A DNA stretch of 64,000 nt from Slackia heliotrinireducens DSM 20476 (GTDB lineage: Bacteria; Actinomycetota; Coriobacteriia; Coriobacteriales; Eggerthellaceae), in contig NC_013165.1 of assembly GCF_000023885.1 (NCBI RefSeq), forward strand, positions 1,922,001 to 1,986,000, read 5' to 3'. Shown in pieces: positions 44,125 to 54,181 of the stretch. Under the pieces are notes generated by a model. That model searched no databases, was not told the origin of the DNA, and was given only the letters and a program-made list of their open reading frames with translations. Every line of letters starts with the position of its first letter. Position 1 is the stretch's first letter. Made by a program: the position numbers and the translations under genes.

Positions 44125-45591
44125 ATGGCAGAAGAAACCGCGAGCAGTCGCAGGCAGCCCAGTGCTGCCGTGGCGGTCGTCTCGTTCTTGGCGATCGTCG
44201 CGGTTCTGGTTGTGCTGATCAACCTGAACGTCGACACCACGATGTCGCTGTTCGTAGCAACCATCATGGCGGCGCTTGTTGCCTTTGCGCTGAAGATCCC
44301 TTGGAAAGAAACCGAAAGCGTGCTGCTCAAGACAGTCGCAGACTGCATTCCGACGTTCATCATCGTCATCATGGTCGGCATGCTTGTGGGTATCTGGATT
44401 GCAGGCGGAACCGTTCCCGCTCTGATGTATTACGGCATGAAAATCGTGTCGCCTTCAATCCTGGTACCGCTGGCATTCATCCTGTGCTTCCTGACCTCTG
44501 AGTTCACCGGAACGTCCTTCGGTTCCATCGCCACCATGGGCGTGGCCTTCGTCGGCATCGCCTCGACCACCAACATCCCCATGGCCCTGGTCATCGGCGC
44601 AGTGGTCTGCGGTGCCTGGTTCGGTGACCGCATGTCCCCCATGTCCGACACCACCAACCTGGCCTCCGGCGTCTCCCGTGTGCCGCTGTACACGCACATC
44701 AACTCCATGCTGTACTCTGCCGTGCCGGCTGCCGTGATCGCGTTCGTGATGTTCGCCATCGCCGGCATCGCCATGGGCGGCGGTCACACCGACCCCGAAA
44801 GCCAGCAGATCATCATGAATGCTCTGACCGAAAACTACAACATGAGCATCTGGCTCGTCCTTCCCGCCCTCATGGTGCTGGTCGTCTCCGCGCTGCGCAT
44901 GCCTGCGTTCCTCGGCTTCGGACTGACCATCATCGTGTCCGTCATCTTCGCGATGCTCACCCAGGGCGTCGGCTTCGTCGACATCATGAACTACGCGGCT
45001 AACGGATTCTCCATCGAAACCGGCGCAGGCCCCATGGTCGACAACATGCTCAACCGCGGCGGCATCTCCTCGATGACCGTCCTCCTGGTCACGTTCATGG
45101 TCGCCTCCCTCATGGGCGGCATCATCAAGGCAACGGGCATCCTGGAAGTCATCGCCAACGAGGTCCTGCTGAAGGTCATCAAGGGCAAGACCGCCCTGGT
45201 CGTCGTCACGCTCATCTACGGTTACGTGGTGAACTTCCTGGCCGCCGGCGGTCAGACCGTCTCCATCATCGTGACGCAGCAGACCTTCGAAGAGGCCTAC
45301 GAGCGCCTCAACGTCGACCGCCGCGTGCTGTCGCGCTGCCTCGAGGACTCCGCAACCCTGTCCGCACCTATCGTTCCGTGGGGCGTCGCCACGCTGTTCG
45401 TCATGGCCACCCTGGGCTGCGGTCTGGAATACATCCCGTACTGCTGGTTCATCTTCCTGGTGCCGATCGCCGCAGTCGTCTGCGCCGCCACCAACATCGG
45501 CATGTGGGATGCCGACGGCAACCGCATGTGGGGCAAGTACAAGGGCATGAAGGGCGCTCCCGGCAAAGAGCCTGCCCAGCCTGTGAAGTAG
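44125..45591 (+). CDS. nhaC: NhaC family Na+/H+ antiporter (carrier 1)
   Basis: 488 residues with about 12 membrane segments. NhaC landmarks: FLTSEFTGTSFGSIATMGVAFVGIA, GAWFGDRMSPMSDTTNLASG and SAPIVPWG. It probably exchanges sodium for protons or a substrate anion across the membrane. Start set by AAAGGAG eight bases upstream. A sodium-coupled NSS transporter follows, which may be driven by the gradient this carrier maintains. Confidence 0.93.
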   Translation: MAEETASSRRQPSAAVAVVSFLAIVAVLVVLINLNVDTTMSLFVATIMAALVAFALKIPWKETESVLLKTVADCIPTFIIVIMVGMLVGIWIAGGTVPALMYYGMKIVSPSILVPLAFILCFLTSEFTGTSFGSIATMGVAFVGIASTTNIPMALVIGAVVCGAWFGDRMSPMSDTTNLASGVSRVPLYTHINSMLYSAVPAAVIAFVMFAIAGIAMGGGHTDPESQQIIMNALTENYNMSIWLVLPALMVLVVSALRMPAFLGFGLTIIVSVIFAMLTQGVGFVDIMNYAANGFSIETGAGPMVDNMLNRGGISSMTVLLVTFMVASLMGGIIKATGILEVIANEVLLKVIKGKTALVVVTLIYGYVVNFLAAGGQTVSIIVTQQTFEEAYERLNVDRRVLSRCLEDSATLSAPIVPWGVATLFVMATLGCGLEYIPYCWFIFLVPIAAVVCAATNIGMWDADGNRMWGKYKGMKGAPGKEPAQPVK

Positions 45592-45757
45592 CGTAATTCC
45601 CATATCGCGCTTTCTGTGCGGAGCGGTCGATTCGTCGGCCGCCCCGTTTCTTCATCCCGACGTCCTCCGATACGCCGCCCCGTTCCCATAAGAACAGGCG
45701 CAAAGGCCGATTGCGCATTTTCGCAGCTTCGCCGTATCGCCGTAGGCGAATCATGGG

Positions 45758-45763
45758 TATAAT
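45758..45763 (+). promoter_or_regulatory. Candidate -10 box for the NSS transporter gene
   Basis: A perfect TATAAT in GGGTATAATTG, 47 bases ahead of the start. The -35 hexamer at 17 bases is not clear. Confidence 0.45.
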
Positions 45764-45809
45764 TGCCGTTTATATGCAGATAGCACAACGTACCTGAAGG
45801 AGCATTCCT

Positions 45810-47222
45810 ATGGCAGACAACACAAGCTCCCCGGCCCCGATCCGCAGTTCCTGGTCGGGCAAATGGGGCTTCATCCTCGCGGCTTCCGCCAGCGCGGTCG
45901 GCTTGGGCAACATGTGGCGCTTCCCGTACTTGGCGGCCAAGTACGGCGGCGGCATCTTCTTGCTCGTGTACGTCGTTCTGGTGGTCACCTTCGGCTTCGC
46001 TTTGATGATGGCCGAAACGGCCCTGGGCAGGAAAACCGGACAGAGCGCCATCGGCGCCTTCTCCACATTGAACAAGAAATGGAAGTTCGTCGGCATCCTG
46101 GCCAGCATCGTTCCCTTCGTCATCACGCCGTACTATGCGCTCATCGGCGGCTGGGTCACCAAGTACATGATCGCCTACATCACCACCCCCGCTTCCGAAA
46201 TCGCCTCTGACGGCTACTTCACCGGCTTCATCCTGCAGAACCCCGAGACGTATTTCTATCTGATCATCTTCCTGCTGCTCACCATCCTGATTGTCGCTTT
46301 GGGCGTGAACAAAGGCATCGAGAACGTCAACCGCGTGCTCATGCCGCTGCTCATCCTCATGTCCATCGGCATCAGCATCTATGCTCTCACGCTGCCGGGC
46401 GCCCTGTCCGGCCTGGCCTTCTACCTCATTCCGGACTTCAGCAAGTTCTCCGTCGAGCTGGTGCTGGGCGCGTTGGGCCAGATGTTCTACAGCCTGTCGC
46501 TGGCAATGGGCATCATGATCACCTACGGCTCGTACTTCTCCAGGGAACACGACCTTGAGCACTCCGTCCGCCGCATCGAGATCTTCGACACCAGCATCGC
46601 CATGCTGGCCGGATTTATGATCATCCCGGCCTCCTTCGCGGCACTGGGCAGCGGCGAGGCCGTCATGACCCATGCGGGCCCGGGCCTCATGTTCGGCGTC
46701 CTGCCCACCGTGTTCAACAGCATCGGCGCTTTGGGCCCCATGCTGGGCTTCCTGTTCTTCATGCTCGTGTTCTTCGCGGCAATGACCAGCTGCATCAGCC
46801 TGTTCGAGACCTGCACGTCCATCATCGCCGACGGCTTCAAGCTGTCGCGCAAGACCGCCATCCTTGCAAGCGGCATCTTCGTCGTGGCCATGGGCATCTT
46901 CGTCAACATGGGTTACGACAACCTGCTGTGGATGGACCCGATGCACTCGCTGTTCGGCTTGGGCGAATACCAGGACTTCCAGCTGCTGGACTTCTTCGAC
47001 TTCATCTCCAACACCATCCTGATGCCCATCGTGGCTCTGCTGACCTGCATCTTCATCGGCTACATCGTGAAGCCGCAGGCCATTATCGACGAAGTGAAGC
47101 TGTCCTCGGCATTCAAGGGCGAGAAGCTGTTCGTCGTCATGATCAAGTACGTGGCACCCGTGCTGCTGGTGGTCATCCTGATCTCCTACACGCTGAACAC
47201 CGCAGGCATCATTACCATCTAA
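45810..47222 (+). CDS. Sodium-dependent neurotransmitter-type (NSS/SNF) symporter
   Basis: 470 residues with about 11 membrane segments. The family signature is at the N-terminus: ASAVGLGNMWRFPYLAAKYGGG; SLSLAMGIMITYGSYF gives the sodium-binding helix 6 region. Bacterial members carry amino acids with sodium, e.g. tryptophan or leucine. The substrate here is not predictable. Start set by AAGGAGC about 9 bases upstream. Confidence 0.94.
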   Translation: MADNTSSPAPIRSSWSGKWGFILAASASAVGLGNMWRFPYLAAKYGGGIFLLVYVVLVVTFGFALMMAETALGRKTGQSAIGAFSTLNKKWKFVGILASIVPFVITPYYALIGGWVTKYMIAYITTPASEIASDGYFTGFILQNPETYFYLIIFLLLTILIVALGVNKGIENVNRVLMPLLILMSIGISIYALTLPGALSGLAFYLIPDFSKFSVELVLGALGQMFYSLSLAMGIMITYGSYFSREHDLEHSVRRIEIFDTSIAMLAGFMIIPASFAALGSGEAVMTHAGPGLMFGVLPTVFNSIGALGPMLGFLFFMLVFFAAMTSCISLFETCTSIIADGFKLSRKTAILASGIFVVAMGIFVNMGYDNLLWMDPMHSLFGLGEYQDFQLLDFFDFISNTILMPIVALLTCIFIGYIVKPQAIIDEVKLSSAFKGEKLFVVMIKYVAPVLLVVILISYTLNTAGIITI

Positions 47223-47253
47223 CGTTGCCTGCGCATTCACGTCGCACTTGCAC

Positions 47254-47285
47254 AAGGCGCCGCTCCGATTTCGGGGCGGCGCCTT
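47254..47285 (+). terminator. Terminator of the NSS transporter gene
   Basis: A ten-bp stem AAGGCGCCGC/GCGGCGCCTT with a twelve-base loop, followed by TGTTTCG, 32 bases after the stop. Confidence 0.8.
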
Positions 47286-47448
47286 TGTTTCGGGAAACCC
47301 GCGCATGGCGGACGTGAAGCGAAATCGTTGAAAACCTGCTTCGATGTATTTGCCGAGCCGTAAATGACGAAGGAACCGCACAGGGGTATCATAGGCGTGG
47401 ACATGCGCCCTGCGGCGCATCTTGGGACTAGAGAAGGAACCGCACTTC

Positions 47449-48849
47449 ATGGAACAGCTCGACCTGCAATCGCTTCTGGAAACGTCGGACGAAGTTTGCC
47501 GCGACATCGCGCATTCGAACGTCAAAGGGCTTTCCACCAGCGGAAAAACCCCGAAGGAGAGGTTCTACGAGGATCTGGAGCGGTTCGGCGCCTACCTGGC
47601 CGATGCCGACGGCAAAATCGGGGACGACGAGGCCACGCTCATCCTGCAGGGCCTCGGCAAGCCGGCAAACGAGCTCAACAAACGCCAAATCATTGCGAGG
47701 CCGAAACCCACGGCCGCCTTCGCAGAAACCGTGCCGCTCTCCCTGAAGTACGCCGTGCTGGCAGATGCGGGCTGCAAGGTCAAGCCCGACCCGCACAAGG
47801 GCCAGCGCGCCATGGTCTTCTTCGACACGTTCAAGCTGTTCGGCCAGACCATCTTGGCCACCCGCACGCGCGACGTTAGCGACACCGCAGTGCGGAGGTT
47901 CACCTCTTACATCGACATGCTGGAGAAGTTCGTCAAAGAGTACGCGGTCTGGCACTCGGGCCCGCAGAAGTTCTACCGCGTGGCCGAAGCCGTCGTGGAA
48001 GACCCCGAATCCGCCGAGGAGAAACAGGAGAAGCTGGAGGAGCTTCTGGCCAACCTGGACTCGCTGGTGGGATTGGACGCCGTCAAGCGCCAGGTCCACG
48101 ACCTGGTGAACCTCATCCAGGTGCAGAAGATGCGCCAGGAGCTGGGCATGAAGACCGACGGCGTGTCCAAGCACATGGTGTTTTCGGGCAACCCGGGAAC
48201 CGGCAAGACCACCGTGGCCCGCATGCTGGCGGAGATCTACCACTACCTGGGCGTCCTGCGCAAAGGCCAGCTGGTGGAGGTGGACCGGTCGGGCCTGGTC
48301 CGCGGCTATGTCGGACAGACGGCCACCCGCGTGCAGGAAGTTGTCGAAGAGGCCTTGGGCGGCGTGCTCTTCGTGGACGAGGCCTATGCGCTCACCGTCA
48401 AGAAGGGCGACAACGACTTCGGGCAGGAGGCCGTGGACACCCTGCTCAAAGCGATGGAGGACAACCGCGACGACCTGGTGGTCATCGTGGCGGGCTACAC
48501 CGACCTGATGGAGCAGTTCCTCGATTCCAACCCCGGCCTGCGCAGCCGCTTCAGCAACTTCATCTTCTTCCCGGACTACACGGCCAACGAGCTTATCGCC
48601 ATCCTCCATCAGAATCTGGAGAAACGCGAATACAAGCTTTCCCCCGAAGCCGACAAGAAGGCCCGCAGACAGATTCGCTACCGTGTGAACCACAAGCCCG
48701 ACAACTTCGCAAACGCTCGCGACATTCGCAACTACATGGAGCACGCCATCAGCAACCACGCCACCCGCGTGGTCGGTCTGGAAGAAGCCCGCGGGAACAA
48801 GGAGATCCTGAGCACCATCGAGCCCGAGGACCTGGGAGGCTGGAACTAA
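47449..48849 (+). CDS. AAA+ ATPase of the CbxX/CfxQ/SpoVK type
   Basis: 466 residues. The N-terminal 185 residues are helical and not recognised. The AAA+ core follows: Walker A FSGNPGTGKTTVARMLAEIY (about 244-263), Walker B VLFVDEAYAL and the SRF-type arginine finger (GLRSRFSNF). Proteins of this class act as remodelling chaperones, e.g. Rubisco activase CbbX and the stage V sporulation protein SpoVK; the substrate is unknown here. Start set by the GAGAAGGAA site. Single gene. Confidence 0.85.
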   Translation: MEQLDLQSLLETSDEVCRDIAHSNVKGLSTSGKTPKERFYEDLERFGAYLADADGKIGDDEATLILQGLGKPANELNKRQIIARPKPTAAFAETVPLSLKYAVLADAGCKVKPDPHKGQRAMVFFDTFKLFGQTILATRTRDVSDTAVRRFTSYIDMLEKFVKEYAVWHSGPQKFYRVAEAVVEDPESAEEKQEKLEELLANLDSLVGLDAVKRQVHDLVNLIQVQKMRQELGMKTDGVSKHMVFSGNPGTGKTTVARMLAEIYHYLGVLRKGQLVEVDRSGLVRGYVGQTATRVQEVVEEALGGVLFVDEAYALTVKKGDNDFGQEAVDTLLKAMEDNRDDLVVIVAGYTDLMEQFLDSNPGLRSRFSNFIFFPDYTANELIAILHQNLEKREYKLSPEADKKARRQIRYRVNHKPDNFANARDIRNYMEHAISNHATRVVGLEEARGNKEILSTIEPEDLGGWN

Positions 48850-49285
48850 AACCAGCAGGCGGGGCATGTCTTCGGACGTTCACGCCCTTTCCCCTTCTCC
48901 AAATTGACCTGGGCCTTCAACGATAGTCGGAATTCTCCATATATCCGACGTCATATATGCGGAAATTTGTTGACTTTTCGTTAAATACCGCAAGACGGAG
49001 CCAACATCCGCCATGCGGTGCTTTCGCATACTGTAGTATGTCCTGCAACAGAAATCCTGATAGAGGAGCTTCTCGGCATTCCCGACGGACACACGGGACG
49101 AATTGCCCGCCGTCGCGAGGGAAGGCCAGAAGCCGAAGGGACCAGCAAGAATTCGATTGCCGCTCCTTGGGACGTCGGAGAACATCCGGCGGACTGTCAC
49201 AGTGATGTGGAGCGCTATCGTGATTGCCGAATCCTCAGCAACCATGTGCGCAACGCATCCATGGTTGTTTTGTTTTGGAGGGCTT
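48850..49285. other. Regulatory region ahead of the glycyl radical enzyme gene
   Basis: 436 bases without a convincing gene. CATATATCCG (48938-48947) and CATATATGCG (48952-48961) are direct repeats 14 bases apart, followed closely by GTTGACTTTTCG, a candidate -35. They could bind a regulator of the glycyl radical operon. Open frames across the region lack ribosome sites. Confidence 0.5.
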
Positions 49286-51655
49286 ATGCTTACACCGAGG
49301 ATTCAGAGGATGCGGGACCGGTACTTCAACACCATCCCGTCGATCACCGCAGAGCGCCTCGTGCTCGAAACCGAGGCGTACCAGAAGTTCGCGGGCGACG
49401 CCGTGCCCATCTTCCGCGCGAAGGTCGTGAATTACATCCTCGAGCGCATGACCACCCTCGTGCTTGACGATGAGCTCATCGTGGGCACCGCCACGAACGC
49501 CTACCGCGGCGCCAACCTGCACCCCGAGTTCCAATCCAGTTCTTGGTATATAAGCGACATCGACGAGTTCCAGACCCGCACCAAGGACCCCTACTACATT
49601 TCCGCCGAAGACCGCGAAACCATCCTGGCCACCCTTCCCTACTGGGAGGGCAAAGCCATGGAAGACGTCGCCGAGGAGGCCATGCCCGCCTACATCAAGG
49701 AGCTTGAATCCGACGACATCCTGTGCGTGGGCCTCGAGAACGGCGTGTCCGGCGAAACCACCTGCGACCATGAGAAGATCATGGCTGTCGGCATCCGCGG
49801 CTACATCGACGAGTGCCAGCGCAACATCGACGCCATCGTGCCGCAGACCATGGAAGACCAGGCCAAGGTCGATTTCTGGAAGGCTTGCATCATCCAGTCC
49901 GAAGGGCTTATCACCTACGCCCACCGCATGGCCGACGAAGCCGACCGGCTGGCCGACGCCTGCGACGACCCCGTGCGTGCCGCAGAACTGCGCCAGATGG
50001 CCGAAAACTGCCGCGTGGTTCCCGAAAACCCGCCGCAAACGTTCTGGCAGGCCTGCCAGATGGTGTGGTTCATCCACGTGGCGTTCTATATCGAAGTGTG
50101 CACCACCGCCATCGGCTTCGGACGCTTCGACCAGTACATGTGGCCCTTCTACAAGAAGGATGTCATCGACGAGAAGAACATCACCCGCGACCAGGCCTTG
50201 GAGATTCTCGAGAGCCTGTATCTGAAATCCTGCGAGGTGTACGAGGTGCGCGACAGCTGGTACGCCACGTCGTTCGCGGGCTACCCCATGTGGCAGATCC
50301 TGGTGGTGGGCGGACAGACCCGAGACGGTAAGGACGCATCCAACGACCTGTCCATGCTGTGCCTCGAGGCCGCCGATGCCCTGCAGACCACGCAGCCCGT
50401 CATGGCGCTGCGCGTGTGCGACACCACACCGGAAGAGCTTATCCGCTTCGGCTGCAAGATGACCCAGGAAGGCCAGGCCAACCCCGGCTTCTTCAACGAC
50501 GCCACCGCCATGAAGATGGCGCTTGCCAAGGGCGGCACGTTGGAGGACGCCCGCGATTGGACCATCGTCGGATGCATCCAGGCCGGCCCCGGCGGCGGCG
50601 GAACCGACGGCTCGCCTGACGCCGGATACGTGAACATGGGCAAGATGATCGAGTTCGTGCTCCACGACGGCGTCGACCCGGCAACAGGCAAGCTCATGGG
50701 CCTGCGCACGGGCGATCCCCGCGAATTCAAGAACATCGAACAGTTCAAGGACGCCCTCAAGAAGCAGATTGTCCACGCCTACGACCAGATCCGCATCGGC
50801 TACAACCTGATGCAGTCCATCCATATGAACCGCTACCCCGTCATTTTCGCGTCCATGGTCACCCGCGGATGCGTCGAAAACGGCAAGTCCGTCCAGCACG
50901 GCGGCGCCAACGTATCCACGGCAGGCATGTACGTCACAGGCGCGGCGAACCTGGCGGACTCCATCGCCGCCGTCGAGAAGTGCGTCTTCGAGGACCACGA
51001 CCTGACGATGGAGGAGCTGATCCGCGCCTGCGACACGAATTTCGAAGGTCAGGAGCGTCTTCGCCAGATGCTGCTGAACAAGCCTCCGAAATACGGCAAC
51101 GACGACCCCCATGTGGACGCCATATACCGCGAGATGATGCACCATATCGCCGAAACCGTGCAGCAGTGGCCCGACGCCCGCGGCGGACACTACGCCTTCG
51201 GCATCGACTCGCAGACCATGAACCTCCCCCACGGCCAGGTAACAGGCGCGCTGCCTGACGGACGTCTGGCCGGAGAGTCGCTGTGCGACGCATCTTCGCC
51301 CATGATGGGACGCGACATCTGCGGCCCCACCTCCACGGTGAAGTCTGTGGCCGCCATCGACCAGGACATCCTGCAGGAAGGCGCGCTGTTCAACCTGCGC
51401 TTCGACCCCAAGGGCGTCCAGGGCGAGAAAGGCATCGACATCATCGAAGGCGTGGTGAAGACCTTCTTCCAGAACGGCGGCGAACATATCCAGATCAACG
51501 TCGTGGACAACGACACGCTGATCGACGCCCAGAAGCACCCCGAGCTGCACCGCGGTCTGATGGTCCGCGTCGCCGGCTACATGGCGTACTTCACCGAGCT
51601 GGACAAACAGGCCCAGGACACCATCATCCGGCGCACGCCGCATCTGTCCAGATAG
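49286..51655 (+). CDS. Glycyl radical enzyme of unassigned substrate (PFL-like family)
   Basis: 789 residues. The C-terminal radical site is VRVAGYMAYF with the radical Gly at 764, and the active-site Cys is Cys430 in TIVGCIQAGPGGGG. Most dehydratases and lyases of the family read GCxEP at this point, with the Glu as general base; here Gln-Ala-Gly follows, so the substrate differs from the well-known classes. The start is MLTPRIQRM with TTGGAGGG upstream. Twenty-four bases downstream lies its activase, and a carrier follows, a typical catabolic unit for an anaerobe. The enzyme is oxygen-sensitive and cytoplasmic. Confidence 0.9.
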   Translation: MLTPRIQRMRDRYFNTIPSITAERLVLETEAYQKFAGDAVPIFRAKVVNYILERMTTLVLDDELIVGTATNAYRGANLHPEFQSSSWYISDIDEFQTRTKDPYYISAEDRETILATLPYWEGKAMEDVAEEAMPAYIKELESDDILCVGLENGVSGETTCDHEKIMAVGIRGYIDECQRNIDAIVPQTMEDQAKVDFWKACIIQSEGLITYAHRMADEADRLADACDDPVRAAELRQMAENCRVVPENPPQTFWQACQMVWFIHVAFYIEVCTTAIGFGRFDQYMWPFYKKDVIDEKNITRDQALEILESLYLKSCEVYEVRDSWYATSFAGYPMWQILVVGGQTRDGKDASNDLSMLCLEAADALQTTQPVMALRVCDTTPEELIRFGCKMTQEGQANPGFFNDATAMKMALAKGGTLEDARDWTIVGCIQAGPGGGGTDGSPDAGYVNMGKMIEFVLHDGVDPATGKLMGLRTGDPREFKNIEQFKDALKKQIVHAYDQIRIGYNLMQSIHMNRYPVIFASMVTRGCVENGKSVQHGGANVSTAGMYVTGAANLADSIAAVEKCVFEDHDLTMEELIRACDTNFEGQERLRQMLLNKPPKYGNDDPHVDAIYREMMHHIAETVQQWPDARGGHYAFGIDSQTMNLPHGQVTGALPDGRLAGESLCDASSPMMGRDICGPTSTVKSVAAIDQDILQEGALFNLRFDPKGVQGEKGIDIIEGVVKTFFQNGGEHIQINVVDNDTLIDAQKHPELHRGLMVRVAGYMAYFTELDKQAQDTIIRRTPHLSR

Positions 51656-51679
51656 AATACCGCAGGGGTTTAGCGCCGC

Positions 51680-52615
51680 ATGACACGCAACGCCGACAGC
51701 ACACTGGTGGGAAGCATCCAGAAGTTCTCGATCGAGGACGGCCCGGGTATACGGACGACCGTGTTCCTGAAGGGCTGCCCTCTGCGTTGCGCATGGTGCC
51801 ACAACCCCGAGCTCATCAGCTTCGAGCAGCAGCTCATCCAGTCGCCGAACAACTGCATAGGCTGCGGCGAGTGCGTGAACGTGTGCCCTGTCGGAGCAAT
51901 CCGCATGGATTCTGACGAAGGCGTCGTCATCGACAGGGCTTCGTGCACGCTGTGTTTGGCCTGTGCCGACCAGTGCTACGCCAAGGCGCTTCGTGCCGTT
52001 GCCAAACCCATGACGATCGACGAGATCCTGGCCGACGCCGAGCAGGACAAGGAGTTCTACGACAACACCGGCGGCGGCATCACCATCAGCGGCGGAGAGA
52101 TGCTGACGCACGCCGCGTTCGTGGGCGAGCTCATAGACGAGGCTGCACGCCGCGGCATCAGCACATGCATCGATACCACAGGCTACGGCGATGCCGAGGC
52201 GCTTCTGGACCTGGCGTCCAAAGACAGCGTCACCACGGTGCTCTACGACCTGAAATCCATCGACGACGAGGTCCACCGCGAGTACACGGGCGTTGGAAAC
52301 GAAACGATCCTGGCCAACCTGAGGCTTCTGGCAGCCGACGAACGCACGCGAAGCAAGATCGTCATGCGCATGCCGCTCATCAAAGGCGTCAACGACGACG
52401 AAGACATGATCGAGCGCACTGCCGAGCTGTACAGGGAATTGGGAATCACCCAGGTGAACCTGCTGCCCTACCACAATCTGGGGGTCGGCAAAGCCAGAAA
52501 CGTCGGCCGGAGCCAGCGGGAGTTCGAGGCCCCGGACGAGAAGCGCATGGCAGCCATTGCCGAGCGCCTGCAACACGTTGACAACCTAGAGGTCGGAATT
52601 CTAGGGAAGTTATAA
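51680..52615 (+). CDS. Glycyl radical enzyme activating enzyme (radical SAM)
   Basis: 311 residues. The radical SAM cluster is in LKGCPLRCAWCHNPE (about residues 33-47), preceded by FSIEDGPGIRTTVF. Two [4Fe-4S] ferredoxin motifs (CIGCGECVNVCPVGAI and CTLCLACADQCYA) form the inserted domain of the larger activase class; GGGITISGGEM is the glycine loop. It produces the glycyl radical on the upstream enzyme by 5'-deoxyadenosyl radical. Confidence 0.95.
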   Translation: MTRNADSTLVGSIQKFSIEDGPGIRTTVFLKGCPLRCAWCHNPELISFEQQLIQSPNNCIGCGECVNVCPVGAIRMDSDEGVVIDRASCTLCLACADQCYAKALRAVAKPMTIDEILADAEQDKEFYDNTGGGITISGGEMLTHAAFVGELIDEAARRGISTCIDTTGYGDAEALLDLASKDSVTTVLYDLKSIDDEVHREYTGVGNETILANLRLLAADERTRSKIVMRMPLIKGVNDDEDMIERTAELYRELGITQVNLLPYHNLGVGKARNVGRSQREFEAPDEKRMAAIAERLQHVDNLEVGILGKL

Positions 52616-52652
52616 AGGGAAACTGCAAACTGGAGAGAAAAGGAAGGGAACT

Positions 52653-54065
52653 GTGGACGGAGGCAATCTAGGAATCATCACCTTGATTCCCGCATTGAGC
52701 TTCTTCGTATTCGCGTTTGTCACGAGGAAGTGCATTCTGAGCATCATGCTCTCAGGCCTGATGGGCTATATGTTCTATTACGGCCCCGGCTTCTTCATGC
52801 CCACGATGGACGCCATCGTCGATGCGGCAAGCGACTGGGATAACAACTACATCGTTATCATCTGCTTGCTGTTCGGCTGCTTGGTGCAACTGCTGAGGCA
52901 ATCGAACGGCGCGACGGCCATGGGCAACTGGGCCCGCAACTACGTCAAGTCCCAGAAGCAGGTTCTGCTTCTGACCTGGCTGTGCGGCATCATCATCTTC
53001 ATCGATGACTACCTGTCCATCCTGGTAACCGCCAACACCGTGCTGCCCCTGGCAGACGAGCACAAGACCCCCCGCGAGATGCTGTGCTACATCATCAACA
53101 CCACTTCGGCGCCGGTCTGCCTGATCATCCCCATCTCCGCGTGGGTCGTGTTCTTCTCGGGCATCTTCGGCGAGCAGGCCGAAGCCGCCGTTGTCGGCAG
53201 CAGCGCCATGGAGATCTACTACCACATCATGCCGTACTTCTTCTACCCGTTCCTGTGCGTCATCTTCGTGCTGCTTGTCATTCTGGGCGTCGTGCCCAAG
53301 ATGGGCGGCATTAAGAAGGCATACGAACGCGTAGCCGCAGGCGGTCCTCTGTGGCCCGAGTCCAGCGCGGCTCAGAACCAGAGCGGCGAGCTGGGCGAGG
53401 TCCTCGGCGCGATCACCGACGACAAGGCCAAAGAGGAAGCAGCCGCCGAGCCGCATCTGTGGGCGTTCCTCGTTCCCATGGCCGTGGTCATCGTCAGCAC
53501 CATCTGGCTGGGCGACATCCTTTACGGCGTCGCCTTGGGCATCTTCACCTGCTTCATCACCTACCTGCCCACCCGCACCATGAGCCTGGGCAAGTTCTGC
53601 GACGCCTGCTACAAGGGCCTCGAGGACATGCTGTTCATCGCCGCCGTTCTGGTCACTTCGCTGTTCTTCAGGAACTCCATCAACCTGATCGGCCTGCCCG
53701 ACTACCTCATCGAAGTCGCCGCCCCGTTCATGAACGCCGCCTGGCTGCCTGCCATCGCCTTCGTGCTGATCGGCCTAGTCTGCTTCGCAACGGCGAACAT
53801 CTGGAGCATCCCCGCCGTGTGCACGCCCATCATCCTGCCTCTGGCCGCTGCCACCGGTGCCAGCATTCCGCTGACCCTCGGCGCTGTCATTTCCGCAGCT
53901 TGCTTCGGTGCACAGGCCTGCTTCTACTCGGACGTCACGCTGCTGTCGGCATCGGCCTGCCGAATCAACAACGTCGACTACGCCGTGGCCCAGCTGCCCT
54001 ACATCGGCATCGTAACCGCCATCACGCTTGTGATGTACATCGTCGCCGGTTTCGTCATGGCGTAA
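52653..54065 (+). CDS. NhaC-like sodium/substrate antiporter (carrier 2)
   Basis: 470 residues with about 11 membrane segments. NhaC-type features include IIFIDDYLSILVTANTVLPLAD, NTTSAPVCLIIPISAW and SAACFGAQACFYSDVTLLSASAC. The start is GTG with GGAAGGGAA upstream. It is third in the glycyl radical operon, so it probably imports the substrate or exports the product in exchange for sodium or protons. A strong terminator follows. Confidence 0.9.
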   Translation: MDGGNLGIITLIPALSFFVFAFVTRKCILSIMLSGLMGYMFYYGPGFFMPTMDAIVDAASDWDNNYIVIICLLFGCLVQLLRQSNGATAMGNWARNYVKSQKQVLLLTWLCGIIIFIDDYLSILVTANTVLPLADEHKTPREMLCYIINTTSAPVCLIIPISAWVVFFSGIFGEQAEAAVVGSSAMEIYYHIMPYFFYPFLCVIFVLLVILGVVPKMGGIKKAYERVAAGGPLWPESSAAQNQSGELGEVLGAITDDKAKEEAAAEPHLWAFLVPMAVVIVSTIWLGDILYGVALGIFTCFITYLPTRTMSLGKFCDACYKGLEDMLFIAAVLVTSLFFRNSINLIGLPDYLIEVAAPFMNAAWLPAIAFVLIGLVCFATANIWSIPAVCTPIILPLAAATGASIPLTLGAVISAACFGAQACFYSDVTLLSASACRINNVDYAVAQLPYIGIVTAITLVMYIVAGFVMA

Positions 54066-54092
54066 GCCCGCAAAACACGCTCTACATCAAGA

Positions 54093-54118
54093 GGTCAGGC
54101 GCCCGCCTGGCCTTTTTT
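54093..54118 (+). terminator. Terminator of the glycyl radical operon
   Basis: Stem GGTCAGGCG/CGCCTGGCC with a two-base loop (one G-T pair), followed by seven T. A textbook rho-independent terminator, 28 bases after the carrier stop. Confidence 0.92.
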
Positions 54119-54181
54119 TGACGATATGAAGGCAATGCACAGGGCCTAAGTCCGACCCACCCCCGTGCAGATTCGGATTCG

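Noticed and set aside
48880-49245. A 121-codon minus-strand frame in the region before the glycyl radical enzyme gene
   Set aside because: No ribosome site, no family resemblance, and it overlaps the probable promoter region.
49235-52576. A 1,113-codon open frame on the minus strand across the glycyl radical enzyme and activase genes
   Set aside because: Antisense to two unmistakable genes; composition is that of a GC-rich shadow frame.
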